Shown here in pieces: positions 7,534 through 16,604 of a DNA stretch of 64,000 nucleotides (position 1 is its first letter; the number at the start of each line of letters is the position of its first letter). Source of the DNA: Paenarthrobacter sp. GOM3. GTDB taxonomy: Bacteria > Actinomycetota > Actinomycetes > Actinomycetales > Micrococcaceae. The notes under the pieces are model-generated. The model saw nothing but the letters and a program-made list of their open reading frames with translations, was not told the DNA's origin and did no database searches. Made by a program: the position numbers and the translations under genes. The DNA is taken from the NCBI RefSeq assembly GCF_018215265.2, contig NZ_CP136562.1, positions 3,720,001 to 3,784,000 of the forward strand, given 5' to 3'.

Positions 7534-8633
7534 CAGTTCGCACCAACGATGTCGATGCCCAGCTGCTCAAAGCGTGCCAGGACAGCTCGTGCGGATCGTT
7601 CAGCGATTGTGGCTGACACTTTGAGCTGAGGTGCTGTCCTGATGGCCGCAGCTTTGACGTCCCGCAGGTTGGAGACGGCTTCGATGATGACTGCGGCGTC
7701 CGGTCCGAGCTTGAAGAGACGGCCCGTCTTCGTGTCCAAAAGGGCGTGGTCCAGGCCCCTTTTGAGGATGAAGGGAGCTTGTGGTGACGGGAGGTTATCG
7801 CTGGACGCTGCGCCGTAAAGGCTCGTGCCGAATCCCACCAGCTTGGTGGTGGAGCGGTCCTCACGGGGAATGAACTTCCACGCATCCAAGGCGGCCAAGT
7901 AGCGGGGTATCCAGGGTTTGGCAGCCAAGGAATCCTGGATGTCCCATGGGTAGTAGACAGCGGCGACGGACGACTCCGGGCGGAGCATGATGGCCCGTAT
8001 CTTGAGATCCGCCAGGTGATCACCCACCTTGCCGATCTTGGTTCCGTATGGTCCGCTGAGGACGGATCCATCCCAGGCGATGTGGAGCCTGGACAGCAGG
8101 AGGCTGTCCTTCTGGGTCCCGGCCAACAGTCCGCGTTCCGCCAGCACCGCGTTGACCTCGGTCAGTTGCGGGACGAAGTGGCCCGAGCTGCGGGCTTCGT
8201 CAGCATCGTCGAAGAAGGCTTGCCAGTCCTCTTTGGTGGTGATCCTGACGACGGTCACGCCAACCAGGTTCACGAACGGGATGGCTATGTAATCCTGGAT
8301 CTCGAGGCTGAGTGTGCCGTCCACCAGGATCTCCTCGCCAGCGGTGTCGAACGATCCGGTGACTGTGACAAGGTCCTGGTCATCCTTGTCGCCGTTGCAG
8401 ACGAGGATGGTGGAGCCTTCAGCGGCGAGGGTCTTGGCGTAACCCGTGTGCTCGGGATTCTCCACGAAGATGACATGGCCTGGAATGCGGCCCGGAATGC
8501 CGGTGATCCACTGATCCGTGGCGGCGGCAATGCTTTGTTGCTGACTCAGCTTCAATTCCCCAACCCCAATGTTGTCCACGTTTTTCTGGAGCGGCCGCCG
8601 TGGTTTACCGCGGGCTCGTTCTGGGAAGGACAC
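7533..8633 (-). CDS. Daptide-type RiPP recognition protein (MpaC-like)
   Basis: The first gene of the cluster encodes a 366-residue protein with no enzymatic motif that I can recognise. Its place, size and position directly before the aminotransferase match MpaC-type proteins, which carry an RRE domain and hand the precursor leader to the dehydrogenase. The C-terminal third (from about 280) contains a compact mixed alpha/beta stretch ending in a helical segment, compatible with a PqqD-like RRE, though I cannot confirm the fold by eye. The GTG start at 8633 has no good ribosome site; an internal GTG in VDNIGVGEL is an alternative, so the N-terminal about 18 residues are uncertain. Confidence 0.6.
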   Translation of the reverse strand: MSFPERARGKPRRPLQKNVDNIGVGELKLSQQQSIAAATDQWITGIPGRIPGHVIFVENPEHTGYAKTLAAEGSTILVCNGDKDDQDLVTVTGSFDTAGEEILVDGTLSLEIQDYIAIPFVNLVGVTVVRITTKEDWQAFFDDADEARSSGHFVPQLTEVNAVLAERGLLAGTQKDSLLLSRLHIAWDGSVLSGPYGTKIGKVGDHLADLKIRAIMLRPESSVAAVYYPWDIQDSLAAKPWIPRYLAALDAWKFIPREDRSTTKLVGFGTSLYGAASSDNLPSPQAPFILKRGLDHALLDTKTGRLFKLGPDAAVIIEAVSNLRDVKAAAIRTAPQLKVSATIAERSARAVLARFEQLGIDIVGAN

Positions 8634-8792
8634 TATGGGCGGGCTGGAGGGCCACAGGGTGGAAAGCGGAAACTAGGTGGTGAAGAAGGTGGAATTGGGG
8701 GTGATTTAGGGGTACCTAGGTGGTGGATCGCGGGTGTCTAGGTGGTGCCGGGTGAGGTGGTTCCGGCGGGGCGGCGTCGAGTAGCCTGCCTT
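8634..8792. promoter_or_regulatory. Divergent intergenic region with three CTAGGTGGTG direct repeats
   Basis: This gap lies between the leftward RiPP operon and a rightward hydrolase-like gene. It holds three exact copies of CTAGGTGGTG at 8673-8682, 8716-8725 and 8738-8747. The copies start 43 and 22 bases apart, close to four and two turns of the helix, so they would face the same side of the DNA. This is the layout expected of an activator or repressor site controlling the RiPP operon. No clear -35/-10 pair was identified. Confidence 0.45.
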
Positions 8793-9374
8793 ATGGAGTC
8801 ATTCACGTGGGCCAAAGCCGCTGCAGAAAACCCGGATAAAACCAAGGTCGCTGTGCTGCTGCCGGGGTCAGGGTATCCAGTGGAAGGCCCGGTCCTTTTC
8901 TGGATCGGGGAAATGTTGGGATCGCTTGGCTGGCACGTTCAGGCCGTGCGGTGGACTCCCGACGATTCGCCCAGTGTTGACCCCCACTCATTTATGGCCC
9001 GGGCCGTCGAAAGCGCCTTCGCTTCTTCCCCGGATGCTCATCAGAGGTTGATTGTTGCAAAGTCATTCAGCACGTTGAGCATTCCCTGGGCAGAAGAACA
9101 ACGCATCCCAGGTATCTGGCTGACGCCGCTCCTGACCGACTCCCTTGTTCGGAGCACCATCGCGGCAACATCCAAAGAGGACCTCTTTATTGGCGGTTCG
9201 CTGGACAAGCTGTGGGACGGTGGACGGAAATCCGAGGGTTACGGGACGTTCATGGAGGTGCCGGGAGCCGATCATTCTTTGCAGATCCCGGATGATTGGC
9301 GAGCTTCGCAGAGGGCTCAGGGAAAGGTGTTCGAAAGTATTGAGGAGTTCGTCACGGCACTAGCGAACGAGTGA
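8793..9374 (+). CDS. Alpha/beta hydrolase-like protein
   Basis: A 193-residue protein with an alpha/beta hydrolase look: VAVLLPGSGYPVEGPVLFW near the N-terminus resembles the strand and oxyanion loop of small esterase-like proteins, and PGADHSLQIPDDW near the C-terminus supplies an Asp/His context like the catalytic His loop. The expected nucleophile elbow GxSxG appears as AKSFSTLS, so catalysis is not assured. Met at 8793 is taken as start; an upstream GTG at 8742 would add 17 low-complexity residues and run through the repeats. Its 3' end overlaps the end of the convergent XRE-ImmA gene by 15 bases. Confidence 0.6.
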   Translation: MESFTWAKAAAENPDKTKVAVLLPGSGYPVEGPVLFWIGEMLGSLGWHVQAVRWTPDDSPSVDPHSFMARAVESAFASSPDAHQRLIVAKSFSTLSIPWAEEQRIPGIWLTPLLTDSLVRSTIAATSKEDLFIGGSLDKLWDGGRKSEGYGTFMEVPGADHSLQIPDDWRASQRAQGKVFESIEEFVTALANE

Positions 9375-10454
9375 CAGGTGTGCGCTGGAACGTTGCGGTT
9401 TTTGCTCTGCCGCTGTTGTATTTACCGCGCTTAGCGCTTGCCCGAAGGTCAACCCATGCAGTTCAGAAGTCGAGACACCAATGCCATGGGCGACGTCTTC
9501 CAGGCTCAATCCTTTCGACTTCCTGAGTGCAGGGAAAACGAATCCGAAGACCTTTGATGTCTCTTGCCTCATACCCTCAGGTTCGCCGGAACGATACCCG
9601 CGTCGGGTTAGTTCGATGCACATCTGTCGGTATGACCAGTCGGTGTAAATACCGGCCTTATGGAAAGCGTAGGCAAGCGCCATGGCCGAGACACCAAGAT
9701 GTTCCTTAAGACCAAGGAGGCTCCCAATGGATGGTTCCCGGCCAACGCTCGAGCGCAGAACAAACCTGGGCATAAGAAGTTCCGAGGCAAACTGATCGGC
9801 TTCCTTTTCGGCGTTACGTTCGCTGTTCGCTGACGCGTCTAATCCTGCATGGAGGATCAGATGTCCCAGCTCGTGTGCCAAGTCGAACCGAGAACGCTCC
9901 GCCGTTTTCATTGTGGACAGGAAGATATATGGCAGTCCATCCTCCCAAAGACTAAAAGCGTCTACTTCTTCGGCTCCCTCCGGCAGACTCAGCACCCTCA
10001 CTCCATGAGACTCCGCCAGACGTACGGAATTCGGAAGGGGATCGATTCCAAGCTCCCACTCGGCCCGGACTCTTTGAGCTGCTTGCAAGGGGCCCAAGTC
10101 CGACAAGTCTGGAAGGTTTAACTCTGGCAGCGCGAAATGGCGAACCAGGAATTCGTATAGCTCCACACCACTGCGCCCAGCTGAGGTAGCCGCGTGCTTC
10201 TGTGCCGCACTGGAGCGACGGCGGGCACGGAAGAATACGCGTTCCTCCTCGAGTGGTTCGGTTGCCGGTAGGGACAGGAAAGCAGGCCTGCAGCCAATGG
10301 CAAGTGACAGAGCCGGTGCCATCCTGTCCGGTGCACCATGAGTCTCATAGTTCGTGACTGTGCGAGGCGTAGCGCCAAGGCGCTCCGCCAATTGCGCCTT
10401 ACTGATTCCCGCCCGCAACCTCGCCAGAGTGATCCGAGAGGGTTCAAGCGTCAT
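9360..10454 (-). CDS. XRE-family HTH / ImmA-IrrE metallopeptidase fusion
   Basis: The 364-residue protein joins an XRE helix-turn-helix (about 8-60: SKAQLAERLGATPRTVTNYE) to an ImmA/IrrE-type zinc peptidase with HELGH at about 194-198. A C-terminal region from about 290 contains a second repressor-like helical segment (LSLEDVAHGIGVSTSEL). Proteins of this kind act as stress-responsive regulators, as antirepressors of mobile elements, or as parts of toxin-antitoxin pairs. It overlaps the preceding gene as ATGA, so the two are one unit. Confidence 0.8.
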   Translation of the reverse strand: MTLEPSRITLARLRAGISKAQLAERLGATPRTVTNYETHGAPDRMAPALSLAIGCRPAFLSLPATEPLEEERVFFRARRRSSAAQKHAATSAGRSGVELYEFLVRHFALPELNLPDLSDLGPLQAAQRVRAEWELGIDPLPNSVRLAESHGVRVLSLPEGAEEVDAFSLWEDGLPYIFLSTMKTAERSRFDLAHELGHLILHAGLDASANSERNAEKEADQFASELLMPRFVLRSSVGREPSIGSLLGLKEHLGVSAMALAYAFHKAGIYTDWSYRQMCIELTRRGYRSGEPEGMRQETSKVFGFVFPALRKSKGLSLEDVAHGIGVSTSELHGLTFGQALSAVNTTAAEQKPQRSSAHLSLVR

Positions 10455-11107
10455 GGCAATTCTTCGATCCTAAAGTCGACGTCATCTTGCGGTCCGGCGG
10501 GACGGCGGGAGATCACAAGATCCGACAGATCCGCAGGTGGCAGGAAAATTCTGTGCGTCCACTGGGTGATGTTGCCGTCAAGGATCTCGGCCGGCAAGGA
10601 CAACTCAGCTCGTACCACTGGCTCGTCCTTTGACCAGTGATACAAAAGGACCCAGATCAGCGGCTTGCGCGTCTGCCTAAGAGCGGGCAATTCGAAAATA
10701 AGATCCAGCATTTGCTGGCCATTGCATTGAACGGCTTCAGCAGTGGATGGACCTCGGCGCCGAGCTGTTCCCGGAGTCACATCTTCCGAAACGGCCGTGT
10801 TCGCATTTCCTCCGATGACCATGATCGATGTCTGTCCGTCGGGTGACACCACGCGCGGGGAGTTCTGAGGGTCGGCCTGTCTCCAATTGTGTTCGCTCAG
10901 CTGCGCACGTAATGCGGCTACGGTCTCGGACCACTGGACGAATCCGCGGGCGGTGACCGGATGAAAGTTTGTGATGTTCTGTGCTTCTCGGACGCCCCTC
11001 ACCACGGCGTTCATGAGAACGTCGCTGTCCAAGCCTAATAACTCCAGGGTGTACGGTGCGTCGGCGGACGAGATGGATGGTTCCAGCGAGAGTGGCTCAG
11101 AGGTCAC
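10451..11107 (-). CDS. Hypothetical protein, partner of XRE-ImmA protein
   Basis: This 218-residue protein is not recognised. It is soluble, with no signal peptide or membrane segment, and has a mixed alpha/beta composition with a hydrophobic middle (KPLIWVLLYHWS). The GTG start at 11107 is chosen because AAAGGAG lies five bases upstream; longer readings lack a ribosome site. It overlaps the XRE-ImmA gene as ATGA, which points to a joint function such as regulator and target or antitoxin and toxin. Confidence 0.6.
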   Translation of the reverse strand: MTSEPLSLEPSISSADAPYTLELLGLDSDVLMNAVVRGVREAQNITNFHPVTARGFVQWSETVAALRAQLSEHNWRQADPQNSPRVVSPDGQTSIMVIGGNANTAVSEDVTPGTARRRGPSTAEAVQCNGQQMLDLIFELPALRQTRKPLIWVLLYHWSKDEPVVRAELSLPAEILDGNITQWTHRIFLPPADLSDLVISRRPAGPQDDVDFRIEELP

Positions 11108-11217
11108 GTGAACTCCTTTCAACCCCCTCATACTAGTGCAGAAAACCGGAAAATTCTTAGGACTTGCGACATGCGCACACAAACCCTCCCGGAGCGGCAA
11201 CCCGCGACACCATGGAC

Positions 11218-11631
11218 TCAAAACACGGGACGCCCAGTGGGAGCAGAACCTCCGGAGCGCCCCTTCCCACTGTAGGGAATGGCAACAACTTGAACGTCGT
11301 CTTCATAAAGAATCGTGCCGGGATCAGCTGAGTAGAACGCATCGCAGGGGACGTCATGCCTGCGCAAAAGATCGGAATAGAAACCTATTCTGTCTAGCAG
11401 GTGTGTGGCTGAAAGCTTGAACCAGGCCTGTGCTTGCGGAGATTCGTAGATGGCCGCCCCGGGCGTTGCGTATGCAGCGTCGTAGAAGTCGTTCGCGCTG
11501 CGCCAACGGCCCCAATCTTCGGGGCTGAGACGGCCATCCTTCGCCAATCTGTTCGCCAGGGCGAAGATCCCGAGGTATCGCCCTTTGGCATCAGGCGTAG
11601 TCGACTGGTAGCGCACAAAGCGTTGTTCCAT
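11218..11631 (-). CDS. Hypothetical protein upstream of XRE-ImmA pair
   Basis: A 137-residue protein starting MEQRFVRYQSTTPDAKGRYLGIF. I do not recognise the family. It is Tyr- and Trp-rich, soluble, and ends with a Gly/Ser-rich tail. It lies 110 bases upstream of the two overlapping genes on the same strand and may be the first member of a three-gene unit. Confidence 0.6.
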   Translation of the reverse strand: MEQRFVRYQSTTPDAKGRYLGIFALANRLAKDGRLSPEDWGRWRSANDFYDAAYATPGAAIYESPQAQAWFKLSATHLLDRIGFYSDLLRRHDVPCDAFYSADPGTILYEDDVQVVAIPYSGKGRSGGSAPTGRPVF

Positions 11632-11702
11632 ACTGCCTAGCCAACCAGCTTCCGTAGCGGATCACAGGGATTGACCAACGACGCCGGGGCTTCGTGTGCG
11701 GA

Positions 11703-13025
11703 CTACAGAACCGTGGTCCGCGACAACGACAGGTCCTTGGTCTCGCGGAAGAACAGGACCACAACAACCGCAGACACCAGAGCCATGCCCATCAGGTAGA
11801 AGGCCGGAGCAAGCGGGGATCCAAAGCCAGCTACCAAGCCGGTTGCCACAAACGGGGCCGTCCCACCGAACAGGACATAGGCCAGCGTGTAGCCAATCGC
11901 GGAGCCCGAAGCCCGGACTGATGACGGGAACATCTCCACCAGTGCCGGCACGTTGGACGTTCCGATGACGGCTACCAAAGCACCAAGAACACTCGTGCCC
12001 AGGATCGCGAACCCGAGACCCAGAGGCATGATGGAGAACGCCGGAATGGTCATCACCACAAAGCCAACGCAGGCCACCAGCAGCATCCGTTTCCGGCCGT
12101 ACCGGTCACTGGCCCGTGCAGCCAACGGGCAAACCGCCGTGTACACCAGCATGGTGATCACACTTGTGATCATTGATTCTGCCGAGGAATAGCCAAGGCT
12201 CGAGGTCATGTACGCGATCATGTAACTGCTCATCAGGTAGTACGCAATGGCGTTAGTGATGCTGTAACCGAAGAGCGTGAAGATCTGACGGGAGCACATC
12301 CGGATAGCGTCACCCAAGGGCCTCTTGGCCACTTCGCCCTTATTTTCGAGGCCACGGAACACCGGGGTGTCGTCCACCCTGGACCTTATGTACAGTCCGA
12401 TCAAACCAAGTGGCGCAGCCAGCAGGAACGGGACCCGCCAGCCCCAGGCTTGAAGATCGGCCGTACTCAGAGTGGAAGTGATGGCAACACCCAGCAACGC
12501 TCCGGCAACCGATGCCAGACCGACAGTCGCCGGGATAATGCTGGCATACGTCGCCCGCTTACCTTCCGGCGCGTACTCCACAATGAACGCCGACGACCCC
12601 GTGTACTCGCCACCGGTCGTGAAACCCTGAACTGCCCGGAACAGGAAGAGCAGGATCGGAGCCCATACGCCGATCACCGCGAACGTCGGCAGGATACCGA
12701 TGCAGAACGTCGCCGCGCTCATGATCACCACGCACAGACCGAGCATCTTGTTGCGGCCAATCCGGTCACCGTAGCGTCCAAAGAAAGCAGCCCCGAGCGG
12801 CCTGGCGATGAAGCCGCCGGCGAAGATCGCCCACACGGCCAGGAGTGACGCCGTCGTGCTGTAATCCGGGAAGAAGAGCTTCGCGATGGTGACGGACATG
12901 ACCGCATAAGCCGCGGAGTCGAACCATTCAACAAAATTTCCGACGGCGGCTGCCGCGGCAACGCGCTTCAAGCTGCGGCGCGGGGAAGAGTCGGTTTCAG
13001 CAACTTTCTGGGTCATCGTATTCAT
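11703..13025 (-). CDS. MFS transporter, metabolite:H+ symporter (MHS) type
   Basis: A 440-residue transporter with 12 predicted membrane segments. The start region has GNFVEWFDSAAY, a hallmark of the MHS/ProP-like subgroup, followed by the loop motif GRYGDRIGRNKML between segments 2 and 3 and a second RASDRYGRKRMLL half-way. These carriers take up organic acids and betaines. It is the last gene of an operon with an acyl-CoA ligase and an enoyl-CoA hydratase and overlaps the ligase stop as ATGA, so it probably imports the acid that the ligase activates. Confidence 0.85.
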   Translation of the reverse strand: MNTMTQKVAETDSSPRRSLKRVAAAAAVGNFVEWFDSAAYAVMSVTIAKLFFPDYSTTASLLAVWAIFAGGFIARPLGAAFFGRYGDRIGRNKMLGLCVVIMSAATFCIGILPTFAVIGVWAPILLFLFRAVQGFTTGGEYTGSSAFIVEYAPEGKRATYASIIPATVGLASVAGALLGVAITSTLSTADLQAWGWRVPFLLAAPLGLIGLYIRSRVDDTPVFRGLENKGEVAKRPLGDAIRMCSRQIFTLFGYSITNAIAYYLMSSYMIAYMTSSLGYSSAESMITSVITMLVYTAVCPLAARASDRYGRKRMLLVACVGFVVMTIPAFSIMPLGLGFAILGTSVLGALVAVIGTSNVPALVEMFPSSVRASGSAIGYTLAYVLFGGTAPFVATGLVAGFGSPLAPAFYLMGMALVSAVVVVLFFRETKDLSLSRTTVL

Positions 13026-14614
13026 GATTGTTGTCCTTCAAGGCGGGGAGAGGCTACAACGTGTGGGAGTTCGCGGAGCTGGGCCCGCTGGACTTTTCCG
13101 GTGGCCGACTTGGGCAGCGCGGAAACGTATTCAATGAACCGTGGGTACGCGAAGCGGGAGAAGTTCTCCTTCACGTGAGCCACGATTGTTTCGCTCAGGT
13201 CCGCTCCCCCAGCGTGACCGGGCATCAGCTCGATCCAGGCTTTGATGGACTGGCCGCGGAGCTCGTCGGGCACACCGGTGACGGACACGTCTCGCACGGG
13301 ATCGAGCTCGCGAATGACTGCCTCCAGCTCGTAGGGTCCAACCCGGTATCCGGACGTTTTGATGACGTCGTCGGTCCTCCCCAGGAACCAGAAGTAGCCG
13401 TCATCGTCCGCGTAGGCCTGGTCCTTGGTGTGGTACCAACCGCCTCCGAACGCGGTGGCGGACGCCTCCGGCATGTTCCAGTATCCCAAGGGAAATTGGG
13501 GGTTGGATCGCGCGCGGAGGCAAATCTCGCCGGTCTCGCCCGCGGCCACTTCCTGCTCATTTTCGTCCAATAACCGGACTTCCCAGCCAGGAAGTGGACG
13601 CCCCATGGAACCGGGCTTCACCGGGACGTCCGGGTAGTTGCCCAGCAGCGGGTACGACTCTGTGGAACCGTAGTAATCGAGCAGGGTCACCCCGTACTGC
13701 GCTTCGAACCATGTGATCAAATCCGGCGTCAGCGGTTCATTGGACGAACAAACCGTCCGCAGGGAGAGCGGGAAGCGCGTTCCGGCGTCGGGCACGTCTT
13801 CGCGCATCTTGCGCAGGAACGTCGGGTTGACCAGCGCGCTGGTAACGCGGTGGCGGCTCATGCTGTCCAGCAGGGCTGCGGGGTCGAAGCCGCCGCTTGG
13901 CCGGAAGACCAGGTGCGTGGCGCCGAGCCTGAGCGGGCCCATGAGCTTGGCCAGCGACCAGGCCCAGTCCCCCGCGCCGTAGAACACGTCTCCGTCGCCG
14001 AGCTGGTGGCAGTACTCGAACTCGTTGTGGCCGAGGAGCGTCCGGTGCGCGTGGACGATTCCTTTCGCGCGGCCGGTGGTGCCCGAGGTGTAGAAGATGA
14101 GGGCGGGGTCGTCGGCCTTGGTTTCGACGTCCTGGAATTCTGTGGGCGCATCTTTGATGGCCGGGCTGTCAATGTCGATGAACTTGCCCTCGTAGTCTTC
14201 AAAGAGGTGCTTCGCTGACTCTTCGGCGATGATCACCGACGCGCCGCTGTCCTCCAGCCGGAAGCGGATCGGCTCAGCCGCCCACAGCAGGGACATCGTG
14301 ACCAGGATGGCTCCGGTCCGGAGCACACCCAGGTACGCGGCCGGGGTGTCGGACCTCTGCGGGAGCAGGACGGCGACCCGGTCACCCTTCTTGATGCCGG
14401 CCTGTTGGAGAGTGGCGGCGATCTGCCGCGAGCGGTCCTGGATCTCGCCCCAGCTCACCTCACGTTGACCTTCGACGGCGGACTCCAGGATGAGTGCGCG
14501 CTTGTCCCTTGGGTGCCGGTCGGCGACGTCGACGGCCATGTTGTAGAGTTCCGGCACCTCCCAGCGGTGGCTGTTCCGGAGTTCGGAGTAGCGGTCTTGG
14601 GTTGCTGTTTTCAT
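13022..14614 (-). CDS. AMP-dependent acyl-CoA synthetase
   Basis: A 530-residue member of the ANL superfamily that converts a carboxylic acid, ATP and CoA into the acyl-CoA. It carries the P-loop-like YTSGTTGRAKG, the YYGSTES acid motif, GWYHTKDQAYADDDGY and the C-terminal catalytic Lys in PKSATGKVQR. It resembles medium-chain or aromatic acyl-CoA ligases more than acetyl-CoA synthetase. The gene sits between an enoyl-CoA hydratase and a transporter, which points to catabolism of a small or aromatic organic acid. The exact substrate cannot be read from the sequence. Confidence 0.85.
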   Translation of the reverse strand: MKTATQDRYSELRNSHRWEVPELYNMAVDVADRHPRDKRALILESAVEGQREVSWGEIQDRSRQIAATLQQAGIKKGDRVAVLLPQRSDTPAAYLGVLRTGAILVTMSLLWAAEPIRFRLEDSGASVIIAEESAKHLFEDYEGKFIDIDSPAIKDAPTEFQDVETKADDPALIFYTSGTTGRAKGIVHAHRTLLGHNEFEYCHQLGDGDVFYGAGDWAWSLAKLMGPLRLGATHLVFRPSGGFDPAALLDSMSRHRVTSALVNPTFLRKMREDVPDAGTRFPLSLRTVCSSNEPLTPDLITWFEAQYGVTLLDYYGSTESYPLLGNYPDVPVKPGSMGRPLPGWEVRLLDENEQEVAAGETGEICLRARSNPQFPLGYWNMPEASATAFGGGWYHTKDQAYADDDGYFWFLGRTDDVIKTSGYRVGPYELEAVIRELDPVRDVSVTGVPDELRGQSIKAWIELMPGHAGGADLSETIVAHVKENFSRFAYPRFIEYVSALPKSATGKVQRAQLRELPHVVASPRLEGQQS

Positions 14615-14631
14615 CTTGTTTTCCCGTCCGA

Positions 14632-15396
14632 TCAGCGGCGGCCGGCGAGGAAGCGGGCCATCTCGCGCTGAGGTTCGCCGGTGCCGTAGGCCTCGCGGTG
14701 CACGCGCTTGGCTTCGGCCATGGCGTCGGTGAGGTCGTCGTCTTCGAGGCTGCGCAGGCGGTTCTTGGTCAGGCGGACTGCACCCGGAGGAAGGAGGCTC
14801 AAGCGCGAAGCGAGTTCCTGGGCGTAAGCCAGCACGCCGCCGTCGTCCGCCAAGTAGTTAAGGAGGCCGAGACGCTGAGCCTCTGCAGCGTCCACCAGCT
14901 CGCCGGTGAGGACGAATTGGGAGGTCTTGGACTTGCCGAGGATGCTCCACATTACCCAGATTCCAGTGATGCTGGGGATGCCGGAGAGGACTTCGGGCTG
15001 GCCCATACGGACTTTGGAATCGCCAACGCGGAGGTCGGCGAGGAGCGAGTACTGGAAGCCGGAGCCGGCGGCGACGCCGTTGACCGCGGCGATGGTGATC
15101 TGGTCGAGGTTGCGGACGGCGCGGTAGAGGCGGTCGAAACCGTCGATCCAAGCTTCTGCGGACTCGTGGTCCTCGGGGTTCATGGACGCGGTCTCGGCCA
15201 GGTCCTGACCTGCGCAGAACGCGCGGCCGCTGCCCGTGAGGATGACCGTGCGGACTTCGTCGTTGCCTTTGAGGCCTTCCAAGTAGTCGATGAGTTCGCT
15301 GCGCATAGCTTCGGTCCAGGCGTTGAGCTTCTCCGGGCGGTTCAGGGTGATGGTGGCGATGGGGCCGGTCTGTTCGAAGAGGACGTCCTGGGACAT
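14632..15396 (-). CDS. Enoyl-CoA hydratase/isomerase family protein
   Basis: A 254-residue crotonase-fold enzyme. The N-terminal ITLNRPEKLNAW and the oxyanion-hole segments GRAFCAGQDL and AAVNGVAAGSGFQYSLLADLRV are present. Family members hydrate enoyl-CoA thioesters or catalyse related isomerisations or C-C cleavages. The ATG at 15396 has AAAGGA ten bases upstream; a longer reading to 15468 lacks one. It is the first gene of the leftward operon and faces a LysR gene across a 111-base gap. Confidence 0.85.
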   Translation of the reverse strand: MSQDVLFEQTGPIATITLNRPEKLNAWTEAMRSELIDYLEGLKGNDEVRTVILTGSGRAFCAGQDLAETASMNPEDHESAEAWIDGFDRLYRAVRNLDQITIAAVNGVAAGSGFQYSLLADLRVGDSKVRMGQPEVLSGIPSITGIWVMWSILGKSKTSQFVLTGELVDAAEAQRLGLLNYLADDGGVLAYAQELASRLSLLPPGAVRLTKNRLRSLEDDDLTDAMAEAKRVHREAYGTGEPQREMARFLAGRR

Positions 15397-15484
15397 TGGG
15401 GTATCCTTTGTTTTGGGGCTTGCTTTCGCCCATCTGACCACCCGCGAATGTGACCCGTCTAACATCAATATCTACTCGCCCTGA

Positions 15485-15501
15485 TACCAAACTGATATGG
15501 T
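15485..15501. promoter_or_regulatory. Candidate LysR-type operator
   Basis: In the divergent gap, TACCAAACTGATA fits the T-N11-A rule of LysR sites, and ACCA...TGGT arms flank it (15486-15501). It ends only six bases before the LysR start, which suits autoregulation. The arms are short, so this is a candidate only. Confidence 0.3.
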
Positions 15502-15507
15502 GCGCGG

Positions 15508-16401
15508 ATGGATCTCCACCATCTCAAGTACTTCGTGGTGCTCTCCGAGGAGCTGCATTTTGGCCGCGCGGCCCAGCGATTGCACATGGCCCAACCGCCA
15601 CTTTCGCAACGGATCAAGGACCTGGAGAAAGAGCTCGGGGTTCAACTGTTTCACCGGCGGCGCACAGGCGTGGAGCTGTCTGAAGCCGGGGCTTTGCTGT
15701 TGGAGCATGCGCGTGGGGTGCTGGATCACGTGGCGATGGCGCAGGAGTCGATGCGGCGGATCCGGCCAGGCGCATCGGGCATCCTGCAGGTGGCGGTGCC
15801 GCCGGACACGAACCCCGTGGCCCTGTCCACGATGGTTTCTTCGTTCGCTGCGTCTGCGCCTGACGTTCTGCTGAACCTGCATGAGCTCACCACCGTTGAG
15901 CAGGTCGAGCGACTGCGCGACGGCGAACTGGACGTCGCGGTGGTCCGTCACCCTTTGAGCAGCGTGGGTTTCGAGTCGGGGCCGGTGTTCTCGCGGGCGC
16001 TGGGCGTGGTGATGAATGCTTCGCACCCGCTCGCTTCTGCTTCTTCCGTGCGCTTAGGCGAATTGGCGGGGAGCCCGCTAATCATCTTCCCCCGGCACAT
16101 GGCACCGACCTTGTACGACTCGTTCCTGCACACGTGCCGGGATGCCGGGTATCTTCCCGCGGCGATTGTGCACGCACGGAACCAGCACTTCACCCACGGG
16201 CTGATCATGGCCGGCCGTGGGGTGCACTTCAATGAGGAGCCGTGGACTCCGTTGCCCGCAGGTATTGTGTGGCGTCCTTTGGTTGGTGATCCCCTGGCGT
16301 GGCGGACGTCGGCACTGTGGCTGAAGAGCCGACGGTCAGCGGAGACGGACGCTTTTGTTGTGGCTGTGGGTGCGGGATTGGAAGCGGGCGGGCACAGGTA
16401 A
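15508..16401 (+). CDS. LysR family transcriptional regulator
   Basis: A 297-residue regulator with the LysR winged helix-turn-helix at the N-terminus (HLKYFVVLSEELHFGRAAQRLHMAQP in two parts, residues 4-29), followed by the linker helix and a periplasmic-binding-like effector domain from about 90 to 290. It is transcribed away from the enoyl-CoA hydratase, acyl-CoA ligase and transporter operon and is the likely regulator of it, responding to the acid or its CoA ester. Ribosome site is weak. Confidence 0.85.
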   Translation: MDLHHLKYFVVLSEELHFGRAAQRLHMAQPPLSQRIKDLEKELGVQLFHRRRTGVELSEAGALLLEHARGVLDHVAMAQESMRRIRPGASGILQVAVPPDTNPVALSTMVSSFAASAPDVLLNLHELTTVEQVERLRDGELDVAVVRHPLSSVGFESGPVFSRALGVVMNASHPLASASSVRLGELAGSPLIIFPRHMAPTLYDSFLHTCRDAGYLPAAIVHARNQHFTHGLIMAGRGVHFNEEPWTPLPAGIVWRPLVGDPLAWRTSALWLKSRRSAETDAFVVAVGAGLEAGGHR

Positions 16402-16604
16402 TTTCCTTTGGCTTAGTTGGTGACCAGCTATTCAGTTGGAGCAGCGATCTTCAAAATTTACGCAGGCCATCAGCCATTCTCGTGGACGTTGGAAGGTGTG
16501 CCAGATTCGCTGTATAGCTCCACCAAGTGACAGTCGGATGGCACCCGCCCAAAATGCAATCTGTGTCGATCCAAGAATTTGCTTGTTTCGATTAAGGATG
16601 AAAG

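Noticed and set aside
14858..15490. Minus-strand Arg/Pro-rich frame within the enoyl-CoA hydratase gene
   Set aside because: High-GC shadow of the real gene in another frame, with repetitive Arg/Pro content.
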